This document shows, piece after piece, positions 1 through 7,427 of a DNA stretch of 64,000 nucleotides; the first letter of the stretch is position 1, and every line of letters begins with the position of its first letter. Under the pieces are notes generated by a model. The model made no database searches. It was given only the letters and a program-made list of their open reading frames with translations, and was not told the DNA's origin. Both the position numbers and the translations under genes were made by a program. Origin of the DNA: Gammaproteobacteria bacterium. GTDB lineage: Bacteria; Pseudomonadota; Gammaproteobacteria; Pseudomonadales; Cellvibrionaceae. Location: the NCBI GenBank assembly GCA_004173475.1, contig SEBU01000002.1, positions 186,001 to 250,000 on the forward strand, in the 5' to 3' direction.

Positions 1-145
1 TAAAAGTATGTAGAACATTTTCTGTTAGCGAGATTTTCGCGAAGGCTTGGGAGCCAGGTAAATGTCGCAGATTAAAAGTTTATAGACGCGAATTTTCGGT
101 TTGTTAGATGTGATTAGTTGCCATTGAATTGAGGAAAAACGAGAT

Positions 146-928
146 ATGAGCCCAAAACCCAACATTTTCATTCGTACTCTGCTGAGTACGGCATGCGCTG
201 GCTGGATGTTGTCGATGACCCACGGGGTATTGGCGGCCGACGCAGCGACCGTTAATGCCACCGTCGGTGAGCAAACGAAAACTGAGGTAGCGGCGATCGA
301 TTCCCAGAAGAAAGTCGTTGCGCTGGATGATGAGGCAAGTAAGTCCCTCGCCAGCTACCGCCAGATGATTGCTGAAGCTCAAAGCCTCAAAGGCTACAAC
401 GAGCAAATCGATCTGCAGGTCAAATCGCAAAAAGAACAAATTGCCGATATGACCAGCCAACTCGCGGTCATCGAAACAACGTCGCGGGAAGTTCTCCCGC
501 TCATGGACAAGATGCTCGCAGCGCTTTCCAGCTTCATAAGCCTAGACATTCCTTTCCTACCGACCGAACGCAAAAATCGTATCGCTTCGTTGCAGGCCAT
601 GATGGCGCGCGCCGATGTTTCTACCTCGGAAAAATATCGTCGTCTGGTTGAGGCTTACCAAATCGAAGTGGAATACGGCCGCACCATCGAGGTTTATCAA
701 GGCAAGGTTGACGACAAAACCGTGGACTTCTTACGTACTGGTCGCGTGTCTTTGATGTATCAAACTCTTGATGCTAAAGAAACCGGTTATTGGAATGCCG
801 AGACCAAAAAATGGGTCGTCGACAACAGCTACAAAGAGTCAATGGAAAAAGGCTTGAAGATTGCCAAGAAACAAATGGCACCTGATTTTATTGAAGTGGC
901 AATTCATACCCCGCTGGAGGTGAAGTAA
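146..928 (+). CDS. DUF3450 family periplasmic coiled-coil protein of the Ton operon
   Basis: A 260-residue protein with a Sec signal peptide (hydrophobic stretch about residues 10-30, cleavage near the Ala-Ala-Asp at 30-32). A long charged helical region follows (about 45-130), typical of the DUF3450 coiled-coil family. In proteobacteria this family commonly precedes an enlarged ExbB and the ExbB-ExbD-ExbD-TonB-TPR genes, exactly the order seen here. The biochemical role is not established; it probably works in the periplasm with the N-terminal extension of the next protein. The ATG at 146 follows a GAGGAAAA stretch. Its stop abuts the ATG of the next gene (TAAATG), which suggests translational coupling. 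I see no copy of the locus-wide ECF motif upstream, so this operon is probably expressed independently. Confidence 0.8.
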   Translation: MSPKPNIFIRTLLSTACAGWMLSMTHGVLAADAATVNATVGEQTKTEVAAIDSQKKVVALDDEASKSLASYRQMIAEAQSLKGYNEQIDLQVKSQKEQIADMTSQLAVIETTSREVLPLMDKMLAALSSFISLDIPFLPTERKNRIASLQAMMARADVSTSEKYRRLVEAYQIEVEYGRTIEVYQGKVDDKTVDFLRTGRVSLMYQTLDAKETGYWNAETKKWVVDNSYKESMEKGLKIAKKQMAPDFIEVAIHTPLEVK

Positions 929-2320
929 ATGAAGTATTCCTACCTTTCTAAACTGATGTTGGCTGGCGTAATGACAGCGACCTTTAGCTTGGGGTCGACC
1001 TTCGCAACGGCAGCGACCAGTTTGGACGAACTACTTGAGCAAACTCGTACCATACGTGCGGCTGAGGCCAAGGTTAACAGCGCCCGCGAAGCCAAGTTTG
1101 TATCAGAACGCGATAAACAAGCCGAGTTGATTAATACCGCTCGCGCTGAATTGAAAGAGCAACAGAACCGCAGTGCTGCTCTGACTGCCGCTTTTGACGC
1201 TAACGAAAAAACCCTGACTGAGATGCAAACCCAGCTGGATGCTAGGGCAGGGAATCTTGGTGAGATGTTTGGTGTGGTACGGCAGGTAGCGAACGATTTT
1301 TCGTCGGTCGTTAACGCCTCGATGATCAGCGCGCAGTACCCAGGCCGTGTGAAGTTTGCGTCTGATCTTGCCCAGTCAAAAGCACTGCCATCGATTAGCG
1401 ATCTCGAACGTTTCTGGTTTGAGTTGCAACGGGAAATGACTGAAACCGGCAAAGTCGCGAAGTACAAATCGACGATCATCTTAGCCGACGGAAAGCCATT
1501 GGATACCATGGTCACCCGCGTTGGGCCCTTCAGTTCTACATACGAAAACATGTACATGAGCTACCTGCCGAGCCAGGAAAAATTGGCGGTTATGGCACGC
1601 CAACCAGGCACGAGTTTTCAAAACCAGGCCGAACATTTGTCCAAAGCTGAACCCGGCTACGTGAAAGGTCTGGTCGATCCTACGCGCGGTAACTTGCTCA
1701 CAATCTATGCGCAAAAACCAACCTTTATGGAACGTATCCACATGGGTGAATCAGTAGGCTACGTGATCATAGTGGTGGGGATAATCGGTGCGATTCTCGG
1801 TATTTACCAACTCTTCTACCTCGCTCGAGTGCGCTTCAATGTGCGTGAACAACTTAACTTCCTTACTGATCCACAATCCACGAATCCTTTAGGTCGCGTA
1901 CTGGCCACCTTCAAAGGTGCTGAAACCGAGAAACTTGAGCAGAGCCCCGAAGTGGTGGAGCTGCGAATATCGGAAGCGGTGCTCAAGGAAGTACCGAAGC
2001 TGGAGCGTTACCAATCTTTCCTCAAGTTGGCAGTAGCGGCAGGGCCCTTGCTCGGGTTGGTCGGTACGGTGATCGGTATGATCCTCACCTTCCAAAGTAT
2101 TACCGAATCCGGGTCAAGCGATCCCAAGTTGATGGCAGCGGGGATCTCGCAAGCCATGATTGCAACGGTGCTGGGTTTGAGTATCGCCATTCCACTGCTG
2201 TTCCTGAATGCCTGGTTGGTATCCATCTCCAAGTCAGTCGTTCAGGTTCTTGATGAACAAAGCGCAGGTCTTCTGGCTGAACGCTTGGAAAAAATGGAGA
2301 TCGCTCATGGCCGTGCCTGA
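929..2320 (+). CDS. exbB: Large MotA/TolQ/ExbB proton channel family protein
   Basis: A 463-residue ExbB-type protein, far longer than classical ExbB (about 240). It has an N-terminal signal-like segment (1-30), then a periplasmic coiled-coil extension (about 31-270, with RAEL/KEQQ-type charged heptads). Three membrane segments follow at about 277-298, 364-388 and 405-432. The last two carry the GPLLGLVGTVIGM and ATVLGLSIAIPLL signatures of the MotA/TolQ/ExbB channel domain. It would form, with ExbD, the proton-driven motor that energises TonB. The extension probably pairs with the DUF3450 protein upstream. It starts immediately after the preceding stop and overlaps the next gene by 14 nt, so the genes are tightly coupled. 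Confidence 0.88.
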   Translation: MKYSYLSKLMLAGVMTATFSLGSTFATAATSLDELLEQTRTIRAAEAKVNSAREAKFVSERDKQAELINTARAELKEQQNRSAALTAAFDANEKTLTEMQTQLDARAGNLGEMFGVVRQVANDFSSVVNASMISAQYPGRVKFASDLAQSKALPSISDLERFWFELQREMTETGKVAKYKSTIILADGKPLDTMVTRVGPFSSTYENMYMSYLPSQEKLAVMARQPGTSFQNQAEHLSKAEPGYVKGLVDPTRGNLLTIYAQKPTFMERIHMGESVGYVIIVVGIIGAILGIYQLFYLARVRFNVREQLNFLTDPQSTNPLGRVLATFKGAETEKLEQSPEVVELRISEAVLKEVPKLERYQSFLKLAVAAGPLLGLVGTVIGMILTFQSITESGSSDPKLMAAGISQAMIATVLGLSIAIPLLFLNAWLVSISKSVVQVLDEQSAGLLAERLEKMEIAHGRA

Positions 2321-2837
2321 AATCATAACGTCGCCCTTTGAAGCCCTGACAGCAATGCGCCATTTAGGTGGACCGGTTGTGGTGTGGATATTCGGTGCCT
2401 GTGTGTTGATGTGGACCATTGTGTTGGAGCGCTTGTGGTACTTCCGCAAAGTGCTGCCCTACGAAGCCGAAACATCTCTCGCACAATGGAATCAGCGTGG
2501 CAACAAAATGAGTTGGGCTTCTCGTCAGATCCGGGCCGCGATGATTTCGCGGCTCAACGCAGGCATGAACAGCAAGTTACTGGTACTACGCGTGTTGGTT
2601 CCCATGAGTCCACTGTTGGGATTGGTCGGCACGGTACTTGGAATGCTCGCGGTATTCGATTCCATGGCTGCGCTAGGTTCAGCAGATGCACGCTCCATGG
2701 CAACCGGAGTCTCGGAAGCCATGGTCTGTACCTTGTCGGGTTTGGCGGTGAGTATTTCGGGGCTTTATCCCGTGTATTACTTCAAGCGTAAAGCCGCGAT
2801 GGAAACTGAACGTCTTGCTGATCGGTTTCACTTTTAA
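2307..2837 (+). CDS. exbB: ExbB proton channel subunit
   Basis: A 176-residue short ExbB/TolQ-family protein. I chose the ATG at 2307, preceded by GGAGA at a 6-nt distance. An in-frame extension back to 2208 would lie wholly inside the previous gene. Membrane segments lie at about 24-44, 94-113 and 130-153; the second contains the family motif PLLGLVGTVLGM, followed by the conserved small-residue third helix. It works in the inner membrane with ExbD to harvest the proton motive force for TonB. A second, compact ExbB after the enlarged one is the usual arrangement of DUF3450-type Ton operons, so I read it as a partner rather than a redundant duplicate. Confidence 0.88.
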   Translation: MAVPEIITSPFEALTAMRHLGGPVVVWIFGACVLMWTIVLERLWYFRKVLPYEAETSLAQWNQRGNKMSWASRQIRAAMISRLNAGMNSKLLVLRVLVPMSPLLGLVGTVLGMLAVFDSMAALGSADARSMATGVSEAMVCTLSGLAVSISGLYPVYYFKRKAAMETERLADRFHF

Positions 2838-2927
2838 GGTTCGCAGTTGAGAGTCTGTTGAGTGTGTGAAGGTTTAGGCAGATAAATTTTATCGCCCCTC
2901 GGTGGCGAAAACATTGGGAGTTCTGCA

Positions 2928-3341
2928 ATGCGATTAAGACGGCAACTATCTGAAAATATGGATGAGACAGGCATTGATTTAGCACCCATGCTGGATTTTG
3001 TGCTCAATCTTCTGATTTTCTTCATTATCACCGCGGTGTTTGCCAAAGAGGTTGGGTTGACGGTGAGTCGCCCGAATTCTTCCGCGGCAACTGAAAAGAA
3101 AGAAGCAGGCAGCATCGTGATTGTAATCGAAGCTGCCGGCACGGTTCTGGTGGATAAAAAAGGTGTGGATATACGCGCGGTGCGGGCGAATATCGAGCGC
3201 TTACATGCGCAGCGGCCAGATGATTCGGTAGTGGTCGTGGCCGAGAAGGGTTCACAAACGGGAGTTTTGGTACAGGTCATTGACCAGGTGCGTCAAGGCG
3301 GTATCCAAAACGTTTCAATTGCTGCATCCGAGCGAGGTTAA
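2928..3341 (+). CDS. exbD: ExbD biopolymer transport protein (first copy)
   Basis: A 137-residue ExbD/TolR protein with a short cytoplasmic N-terminus, one membrane helix (about 21-39) and a periplasmic domain. The helix begins DLAPMLDFVLNLLIFF, and Asp23 is the membrane aspartate that takes part in proton transfer in ExbD. GGGAG precedes the ATG. A 90-nt gap separates it from exbB, the largest gap within the operon. The next gene is a second ExbD with an almost identical N-terminal motif. Tandem unequal ExbD copies are normal in this operon type. Confidence 0.9.
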   Translation: MRLRRQLSENMDETGIDLAPMLDFVLNLLIFFIITAVFAKEVGLTVSRPNSSAATEKKEAGSIVIVIEAAGTVLVDKKGVDIRAVRANIERLHAQRPDDSVVVVAEKGSQTGVLVQVIDQVRQGGIQNVSIAASERG

Positions 3342-3346
3342 GCGCA

Positions 3347-3760
3347 ATGATTTTAAAACGTCACTCCGAAGAAAGCGATGAAACGGGTATAGATCTAGCG
3401 CCCATGCTGGACTTCGTACTGAATCTGCTGATCTTCTTCATCATCACTACTTCTTTTATCAAAGAAGCGGGTATCACCGTAAACAAGGAAGCCGCCATGA
3501 CCGGCGAGAGTCAGGAATCAGGCAATATTCTGATTGCGATTCGCCCTAACGGTGATATCTGGATGGATAAACGTCGTGTCGATATCCGCGAAGTTCGCCC
3601 CATGATCGAACGCTTACATCAAGAGCGCGCTGAAGATACGGTAGTAATCATCGCGGATCGCGAATCCCAAACCCAAATGTTAACCAAAGTAATGGACGCC
3701 GTGAAATCAGGCGGAGTTACCGAAGTGTCGATTGCGACATTGCCAGGCGAGGGGGGTTAA
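3347..3760 (+). CDS. exbD: ExbD biopolymer transport protein (second copy)
   Basis: A 137-residue ExbD paralogue starting 5 nt after the first copy ends. It repeats the DETGIDLAPMLDFVLNLL motif (membrane Asp22) and the same domain plan, with a diverged periplasmic domain. The two probably assemble as a mixed stator or peptidoglycan-side component with the two ExbB proteins. The stop codon is followed directly by the ATG of tonB (TAAATG). The DNA similarity at the 5' ends of the two copies points to a tandem duplication that then diverged. Confidence 0.9.
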   Translation: MILKRHSEESDETGIDLAPMLDFVLNLLIFFIITTSFIKEAGITVNKEAAMTGESQESGNILIAIRPNGDIWMDKRRVDIREVRPMIERLHQERAEDTVVIIADRESQTQMLTKVMDAVKSGGVTEVSIATLPGEGG

Positions 3761-4438
3761 ATGATGAATACCATGACCACCAGGGCCGCTACCACACCGG
3801 TTAGTAACCCATATGCACGCAAAAATATGGTTATTCCAGCCGCGTTTCTTGGACTGTTTTTCTCCCTGATACTGTTCGGAGTTATGTACTCGATTATCAA
3901 GGCAGGGCGCTCAGCCATGGAGGCCAAAATCGCCTTACCGACTATCGACTTCGTGCGCTTGACCCGTGATTCGGAACCAGAATCTTTAACCCGGAAAAAA
4001 CCGCCACCACCGCCTCCGCCTCCGCCACCACCGCCAAAAATGAAAGTGGTTGCTGCGGCAGTTCAACAGGAAGGTTTAACAGGATTGGAAATCCCCAGCT
4101 TGAGTTTGAATGCTGACGTGGGTGGTACAGCTCTAGGTGGAACTAAAGCGATGTTCGATGGCGATATTATTCCGCTGCAATGTCCTCCGGTTTCCTACCC
4201 CAGCGATGCGCGTCGCGCAGGGTTAAGTGGTTGGGTACAGATTGAATTTGTAGTGGGGCCGGATGGATCGGTACGCAGTGCGAAAGCTGTCGAAGCGCAG
4301 CCGCGTGGTGTGTTCGAAGCTGCAGCTGTGTTAGCGGCTCAGAAGTGTAGATTTAAACCGAAATTGGTTGATGGAGTGCCCGTTGAGCAAAAAGGGCGTA
4401 GGAAGTGGAATTTCGATTTGAACAAGTCTGCGGGGTAA
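3761..4438 (+). CDS. tonB: TonB energy transducer
   Basis: A 225-residue TonB. It has a cytoplasmic N-terminus of about 25 residues, one membrane anchor (about 26-47), and a short periplasmic spacer with an uninterrupted run of twelve prolines after KK (about 79-92), far shorter than the Pro-Glu/Pro-Lys region of E. coli TonB. The C-terminal domain runs about 145-222 and shows the family pattern YPSDARRAGLSGWVQIEF, then VGPDGSVRSAKAV and RFKP. It carries conformational energy from ExbB/ExbD to receptors bearing a TonB box. The two receptors at 8.4-14.6 kb are the obvious local clients, though a cell may hold several TonB proteins. Confidence 0.9.
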   Translation: MMNTMTTRAATTPVSNPYARKNMVIPAAFLGLFFSLILFGVMYSIIKAGRSAMEAKIALPTIDFVRLTRDSEPESLTRKKPPPPPPPPPPPPKMKVVAAAVQQEGLTGLEIPSLSLNADVGGTALGGTKAMFDGDIIPLQCPPVSYPSDARRAGLSGWVQIEFVVGPDGSVRSAKAVEAQPRGVFEAAAVLAAQKCRFKPKLVDGVPVEQKGRRKWNFDLNKSAG

Positions 4439-4444
4439 AAACAG

Positions 4445-5683
4445 ATGATCAAATTCAGACAAAATTTCATCAGTGTGTTGTTGGTTCTTGGAGTCGGTCT
4501 TACACCTTACGTTGCTCTTGCCGCGGCTGATTGCGGCAAAGAGGAACAAAAAGAAGGGACCGAAATGAGCGAGGATACTTTTTCAACAGTGCAAACGGCG
4601 ACCGAATTACTCGGCAAGCAAAAGTATGACGAAGCCATTGAGAAACTATCCAAAATTGCGGACAAAGGTTCGGCTTATGAAAAGGCTTTGGTCAATTACA
4701 ACCTTGGCCTCGCTTACAGTTCCAAGCAAGATTTTAAAAGTGCGGTAAAAGCATTTGCGGCGGCCCTCACAACGGATTCATTGCCGCGCGCTAATCGCGA
4801 ACAATTGCGTTACAACCTTGGGCAGCTGTACATAGTCACCCAGCAGTTTGATGAAGGCATAAAAACTTTGGAAACTTATGTGAGCACCGCCTGCGGAACT
4901 ATTCCGCCGGAAGCGCATATTTTCCTCGCGAACGCCTTGTCGGAGAAAAAACGCTACGCAGAGGCTTTACCGCAAATTGATCTTGCCATTTCCAAATCGA
5001 AAGAGATCAAGGAGCAATGGCTGCAAATGAAATTAGCCATCGCTTACGAACTCAAAGATTACAAAGGCGCGGCTGAATCTTTAGTGCAACTCATCGTCAA
5101 GTTTCCACAAAAACCGGATTACTGGCGGCAGCTTTCCAGTGTGTTGTATGAAGGTAAAAGTGAACCGGAATCATTAGCGGTATTAGCACTCGCAGAGCGA
5201 CAAGGCTTTTTGCAAAAGCCAGCGGAAATTAAAAACTTGTTTAGCATTTACATGATGTTGGAATCACCGAATAAAGCAGGTTTGCTACTTGAAACAGCCA
5301 TGGCAAAAAGCACCATGCCAGCGAACGAAGAAAATCTAAGTTCACTCTCGGATGCCTGGATTAATGCACGCGAAGCCGACAAAGCGGAAGCGACATTAAA
5401 ACAATTGGCAGCCATGTCCGACAAAGGTGATTACTACTACAAGCTCGGCGCCATGTACGGTGATAACGAACGCTGGCAGGATTCCAAAGGCATGTTAACC
5501 AAAGCGCTACAGAAAGGTGGCCTAAAGCGCGCCGGTGATGTATGGATGCGTCTGGCCGTTGCTAATTACGGCATGAAGGACAACAACGGTGCAGTGGAGG
5601 CTTTGCAAAAGGCAACGACGTTTGATGAGTCTCGTGCACAGGCGAACGAATGGTTGAAAGCATTAAATGCAAAACAGATTTAA
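4445..5683 (+). CDS. Exported TPR-repeat protein closing the Ton operon
   Basis: A 412-residue protein with a Sec signal peptide (hydrophobic about 8-28) and a helical body of tetratricopeptide-like repeats. Recognisable units include YDEAIEKL, FKSAVKAFAAAL, YAEALPQIDLAI and NNGAVEALQKAT. Periplasmic TPR proteins regularly close DUF3450-ExbB-ExbD-TonB operons, where they are presumed to scaffold the complex; the partner is not known from sequence. It starts 6 nt after tonB ends. The downstream hairpin terminator at 5740 suggests the operon ends here. Confidence 0.8.
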   Translation: MIKFRQNFISVLLVLGVGLTPYVALAAADCGKEEQKEGTEMSEDTFSTVQTATELLGKQKYDEAIEKLSKIADKGSAYEKALVNYNLGLAYSSKQDFKSAVKAFAAALTTDSLPRANREQLRYNLGQLYIVTQQFDEGIKTLETYVSTACGTIPPEAHIFLANALSEKKRYAEALPQIDLAISKSKEIKEQWLQMKLAIAYELKDYKGAAESLVQLIVKFPQKPDYWRQLSSVLYEGKSEPESLAVLALAERQGFLQKPAEIKNLFSIYMMLESPNKAGLLLETAMAKSTMPANEENLSSLSDAWINAREADKAEATLKQLAAMSDKGDYYYKLGAMYGDNERWQDSKGMLTKALQKGGLKRAGDVWMRLAVANYGMKDNNGAVEALQKATTFDESRAQANEWLKALNAKQI

Positions 5684-5739
5684 ATGTTGAAGCCGGTCAA
5701 TTGTTTAGTTTCTAAAGCTCTTTAATTTACTTTCAGTTA

Positions 5740-5778
5740 AAAAATCCAGGCGCGTTTCTCTATTGCACCTGGATTTTT
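5740..5778 (+). terminator. Rho-independent terminator after the Ton operon
   Basis: An 11-bp inverted repeat (AAAAATCCAGG / CCTGGATTTTT) separated by 17 nt and ending in a T tract. It lies 56 nt after the TPR gene stop. The A-rich 5' arm and T-rich 3' arm would also allow termination in the reverse direction. Confidence 0.75.
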
Positions 5779-6578
5779 CTTATCCTCTCTAAAGCGCCTT
5801 AGGATCGGTTTTTCTAAAGGCTCCAGCTGCCTTAATTGCCTATTTAACAACCTGGCAGCGCTTTGTAATCATCTCTAACAAACCTGCATAAAAATACTTA
5901 CAAGCTCAGGGTTGTATTGCTGAAATTTAATTTCAATCGACACTATCACAGTTCGTAATTAATTTTATTAAAATGTATTTTATTCAATAATTTATAAACA
6001 TTAATTTACATTTAATAAAACGATTTTTTGTTTAATGTTTAAAAATAATATTTGCTGTCTAAGCTTTTAAAAAAAACAGCAATAATGGTGCGTTTATAGG
6101 TGTTTTTTAGGGTTTTTTAATGTAACGAATTATTTAATGCAGGTTTTTTTGCACTTATCTTTGTCTCTATTAGAAATAAGTGCACCATAAAATGTTTATA
6201 AAAATAATTTAAGTTTTTAAAAAAAATTTAAAATTCTAGAAATCAATTAAATTTTAAAGCATCGTTTTTTTCGTCTGGCAATAAAAAATTATCGCGATTT
6301 GGATTAGAGTTTTAATGCACCATCGCAGCTCTTTTAGTGGCTTTTTTGCACCAAGCAATGATTGGATTTTTGATGCGCCACCGATCTTCTGTCTGATAGG
6401 AAACACAACTTTAAAAAAGTTCAGTAAAAAGCGAAAAATATTTTGTTTTAAAAGTCAGTATGTTGTTTATGAAACACCAAGCAGATCATAGGGTTGTAGG
6501 GTTTTAATTTTTTTTGAGCTCGAATCCGGGTCCAAATTTTCTTTAATAATTGGTCGCCGAAAAAAAAATTTAAAAAAT
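5779..6578. other. Long AT-rich non-coding region upstream of the sigma factor
   Basis: About 800 bases with no convincing reading frame on either strand and a composition much richer in A/T than the flanking genes. It contains homopolymer A/T runs and a 9-bp inverted repeat at 6150-6184 (TGCACTTAT / ATAAGTGCA). It also holds the GCACCA-type half-sites annotated separately. I see no tRNA, no attC-like structure and no copy of the GGTRGGGN-N15-CGTY motif. It is best read as an extended regulatory region for the sigma gene at 6728. Confidence 0.6.
6086..6380. promoter_or_regulatory. Cluster of NtrC-like GCACCA half-sites
   Basis: TGGTGC at 6086-6091 (reverse orientation), TGCACCA at 6181-6187, 6316-6322 and 6347-6353, and a near match TGCGCCA at 6374-6380. 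GCACCA is the half-site of the NtrC enhancer palindrome (TGCACC-N5-GGTGCA). The copies sit about 200-510 nt upstream of the candidate sigma-54 promoter at 6579, a normal enhancer distance. None forms a perfect full palindrome, so binding is inferred only. Confidence 0.35.
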
Positions 6579-6596
6579 TTGGCGCGTATTGTGCTT
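6579..6596 (+). promoter_or_regulatory. Candidate sigma-54 (-24/-12) promoter for the ECF sigma gene
   Basis: TTGGCGCGTATTGTGCTT carries GG at 6581-6582 and GC at 6593-6594 with exactly ten bases between, the spacing required for RpoN promoters (consensus TGGCACG-N4-TTGC). It differs from consensus at two conserved positions. The predicted start near 6605 would leave a leader of about 120 nt before the ATG at 6728. Known: sigma-54 promoters need an enhancer protein such as NtrC. Inferred: nitrogen control of this locus. Confidence 0.4.
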
Positions 6597-6727
6597 ATTT
6601 CCTTTTGCGAGGGTTAACTATCTAACGTGAATAGAGTAATCCAGCCGAAAGTGCTAGCGACTGTAAAAGTCATGTACTTGGTAGCTAAGGGTGCGGTTAT
6701 CCAACACATTGGGAAAAAGGCAACTAT

Positions 6728-7279
6728 ATGAAAGCCTCTTTAACATATCTGACATCGGATGAAGAATCGGTGTCTCGTGAAATTCCTAAAACATTGTCCA
6801 TCGAAAATCTTGTTAGTAATTGTCATATCTCGCTCGTCAGTTTTTTACGTCGACGCCTACGCGTCGGCGAAGATGCCAGAGATGTGGCGCAAGAGGCCTA
6901 TATCCGCTTAATGCAATATGAAGGGTCAAAAGATGTGAAATCGCCAGAATCGCTTCTATTTAGAATTGCTATAAACATCGCTAATGATTTGGGACGGGCA
7001 GATAAGGTAAGGCATCTCGCCGACCATTGTGATATCGACGGACTTGAATTTGACTCTGGTATAGCAAGCCCTGAACGCGAAGTGTCTGCAAGCCAGCAAT
7101 TAGATTTACTTTACGCCACCATCGAACAGTTACCCCCGAAATGCCGTCAGGTATTTTTATTAAGTCGTTTTCAAAATATGACCTATCCACAAATTGCGGT
7201 GCACTGTGGTATTTCGGTAAAAATGGTGGAGAAACATATAAGCCGAGCGCTGGCAATTTGCGCTGCTAAATCAAGCTAG
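6728..7279 (+). CDS. FecI-like ECF RNA polymerase sigma factor
   Basis: A 183-residue extracytoplasmic-function sigma factor. Region 2 spans about 30-95 (core DARDVAQEAYIRLMQY) and region 4 about 131-178 (LPPKCRQVFLLSRF, then the helix-turn-helix MTYPQIAVHCGISVKMVEKH). It is followed by a FecR-type regulator and an STN-bearing TonB-dependent receptor, the hallmark of cell-surface signalling. In that pathway a ligand at the receptor relieves FecR and frees the sigma factor. It is the natural candidate to recognise the GGTRGGGN-N15-CGTY promoters repeated through the locus. I see no copy of that motif ahead of its own gene, so it may be controlled by the sigma-54-like promoter instead of autoregulation. 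Confidence 0.9.
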   Translation: MKASLTYLTSDEESVSREIPKTLSIENLVSNCHISLVSFLRRRLRVGEDARDVAQEAYIRLMQYEGSKDVKSPESLLFRIAINIANDLGRADKVRHLADHCDIDGLEFDSGIASPEREVSASQQLDLLYATIEQLPPKCRQVFLLSRFQNMTYPQIAVHCGISVKMVEKHISRALAICAAKSS

Positions 7280-7286
7280 GCCGTAT

Positions 7287-7334
7287 TGATCAAATTACTG
7301 ATCAAACAATTGATCAAACTATCGATCAAGTTAA
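7287..7334. repeat. Four tandem 12-bp TGATCAAA iterons between sigma gene and fecR
   Basis: Four consecutive 12-nt units: TGATCAAATTAC, TGATCAAACAAT, TGATCAAACTAT and CGATCAAGTTAA. Each contains the palindromic core TTGATCAA or a one-base variant, so the site is both a direct repeat and a series of dyads. It starts 8 nt after the sigma factor stop. The period is close to one helical turn, so a protein binding each unit would sit on one face of the DNA; the function is unknown. Confidence 0.75.
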
Positions 7335-7356
7335 AACTGGCCAGCCAGGGCCAGTT
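7335..7356. other. Perfect 8-bp hairpin upstream of fecR
   Basis: AACTGGCC and GGCCAGTT around a 6-nt loop, directly after the iterons. A run of seven T residues follows, but only 17 nt downstream (7373-7379), so it is not a standard terminator. It may attenuate sigma-gene transcripts or protect a 3' end. Confidence 0.5.
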
Positions 7357-7389
7357 CAAAGTATTCCAAAAATTTTTTTAACCAAGTAA

Positions 7390-7416
7390 GGTAGGGGGAA
7401 TCAGTCTGCATCCGTT
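7390..7416 (+). promoter_or_regulatory. ECF-type promoter P1 (fecR-receptor operon)
   Basis: GGTAGGGG (7390-7397), 15 nt, CGTT (7413-7416). It matches the locus motif except for the last base. The -10 element ends only 11 nt before the fecR ATG, so its transcript would be nearly leaderless. This copy is therefore less certain as a working promoter than the others. Confidence 0.5.
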
Positions 7417-7427
7417 TAAAAGGGAAT

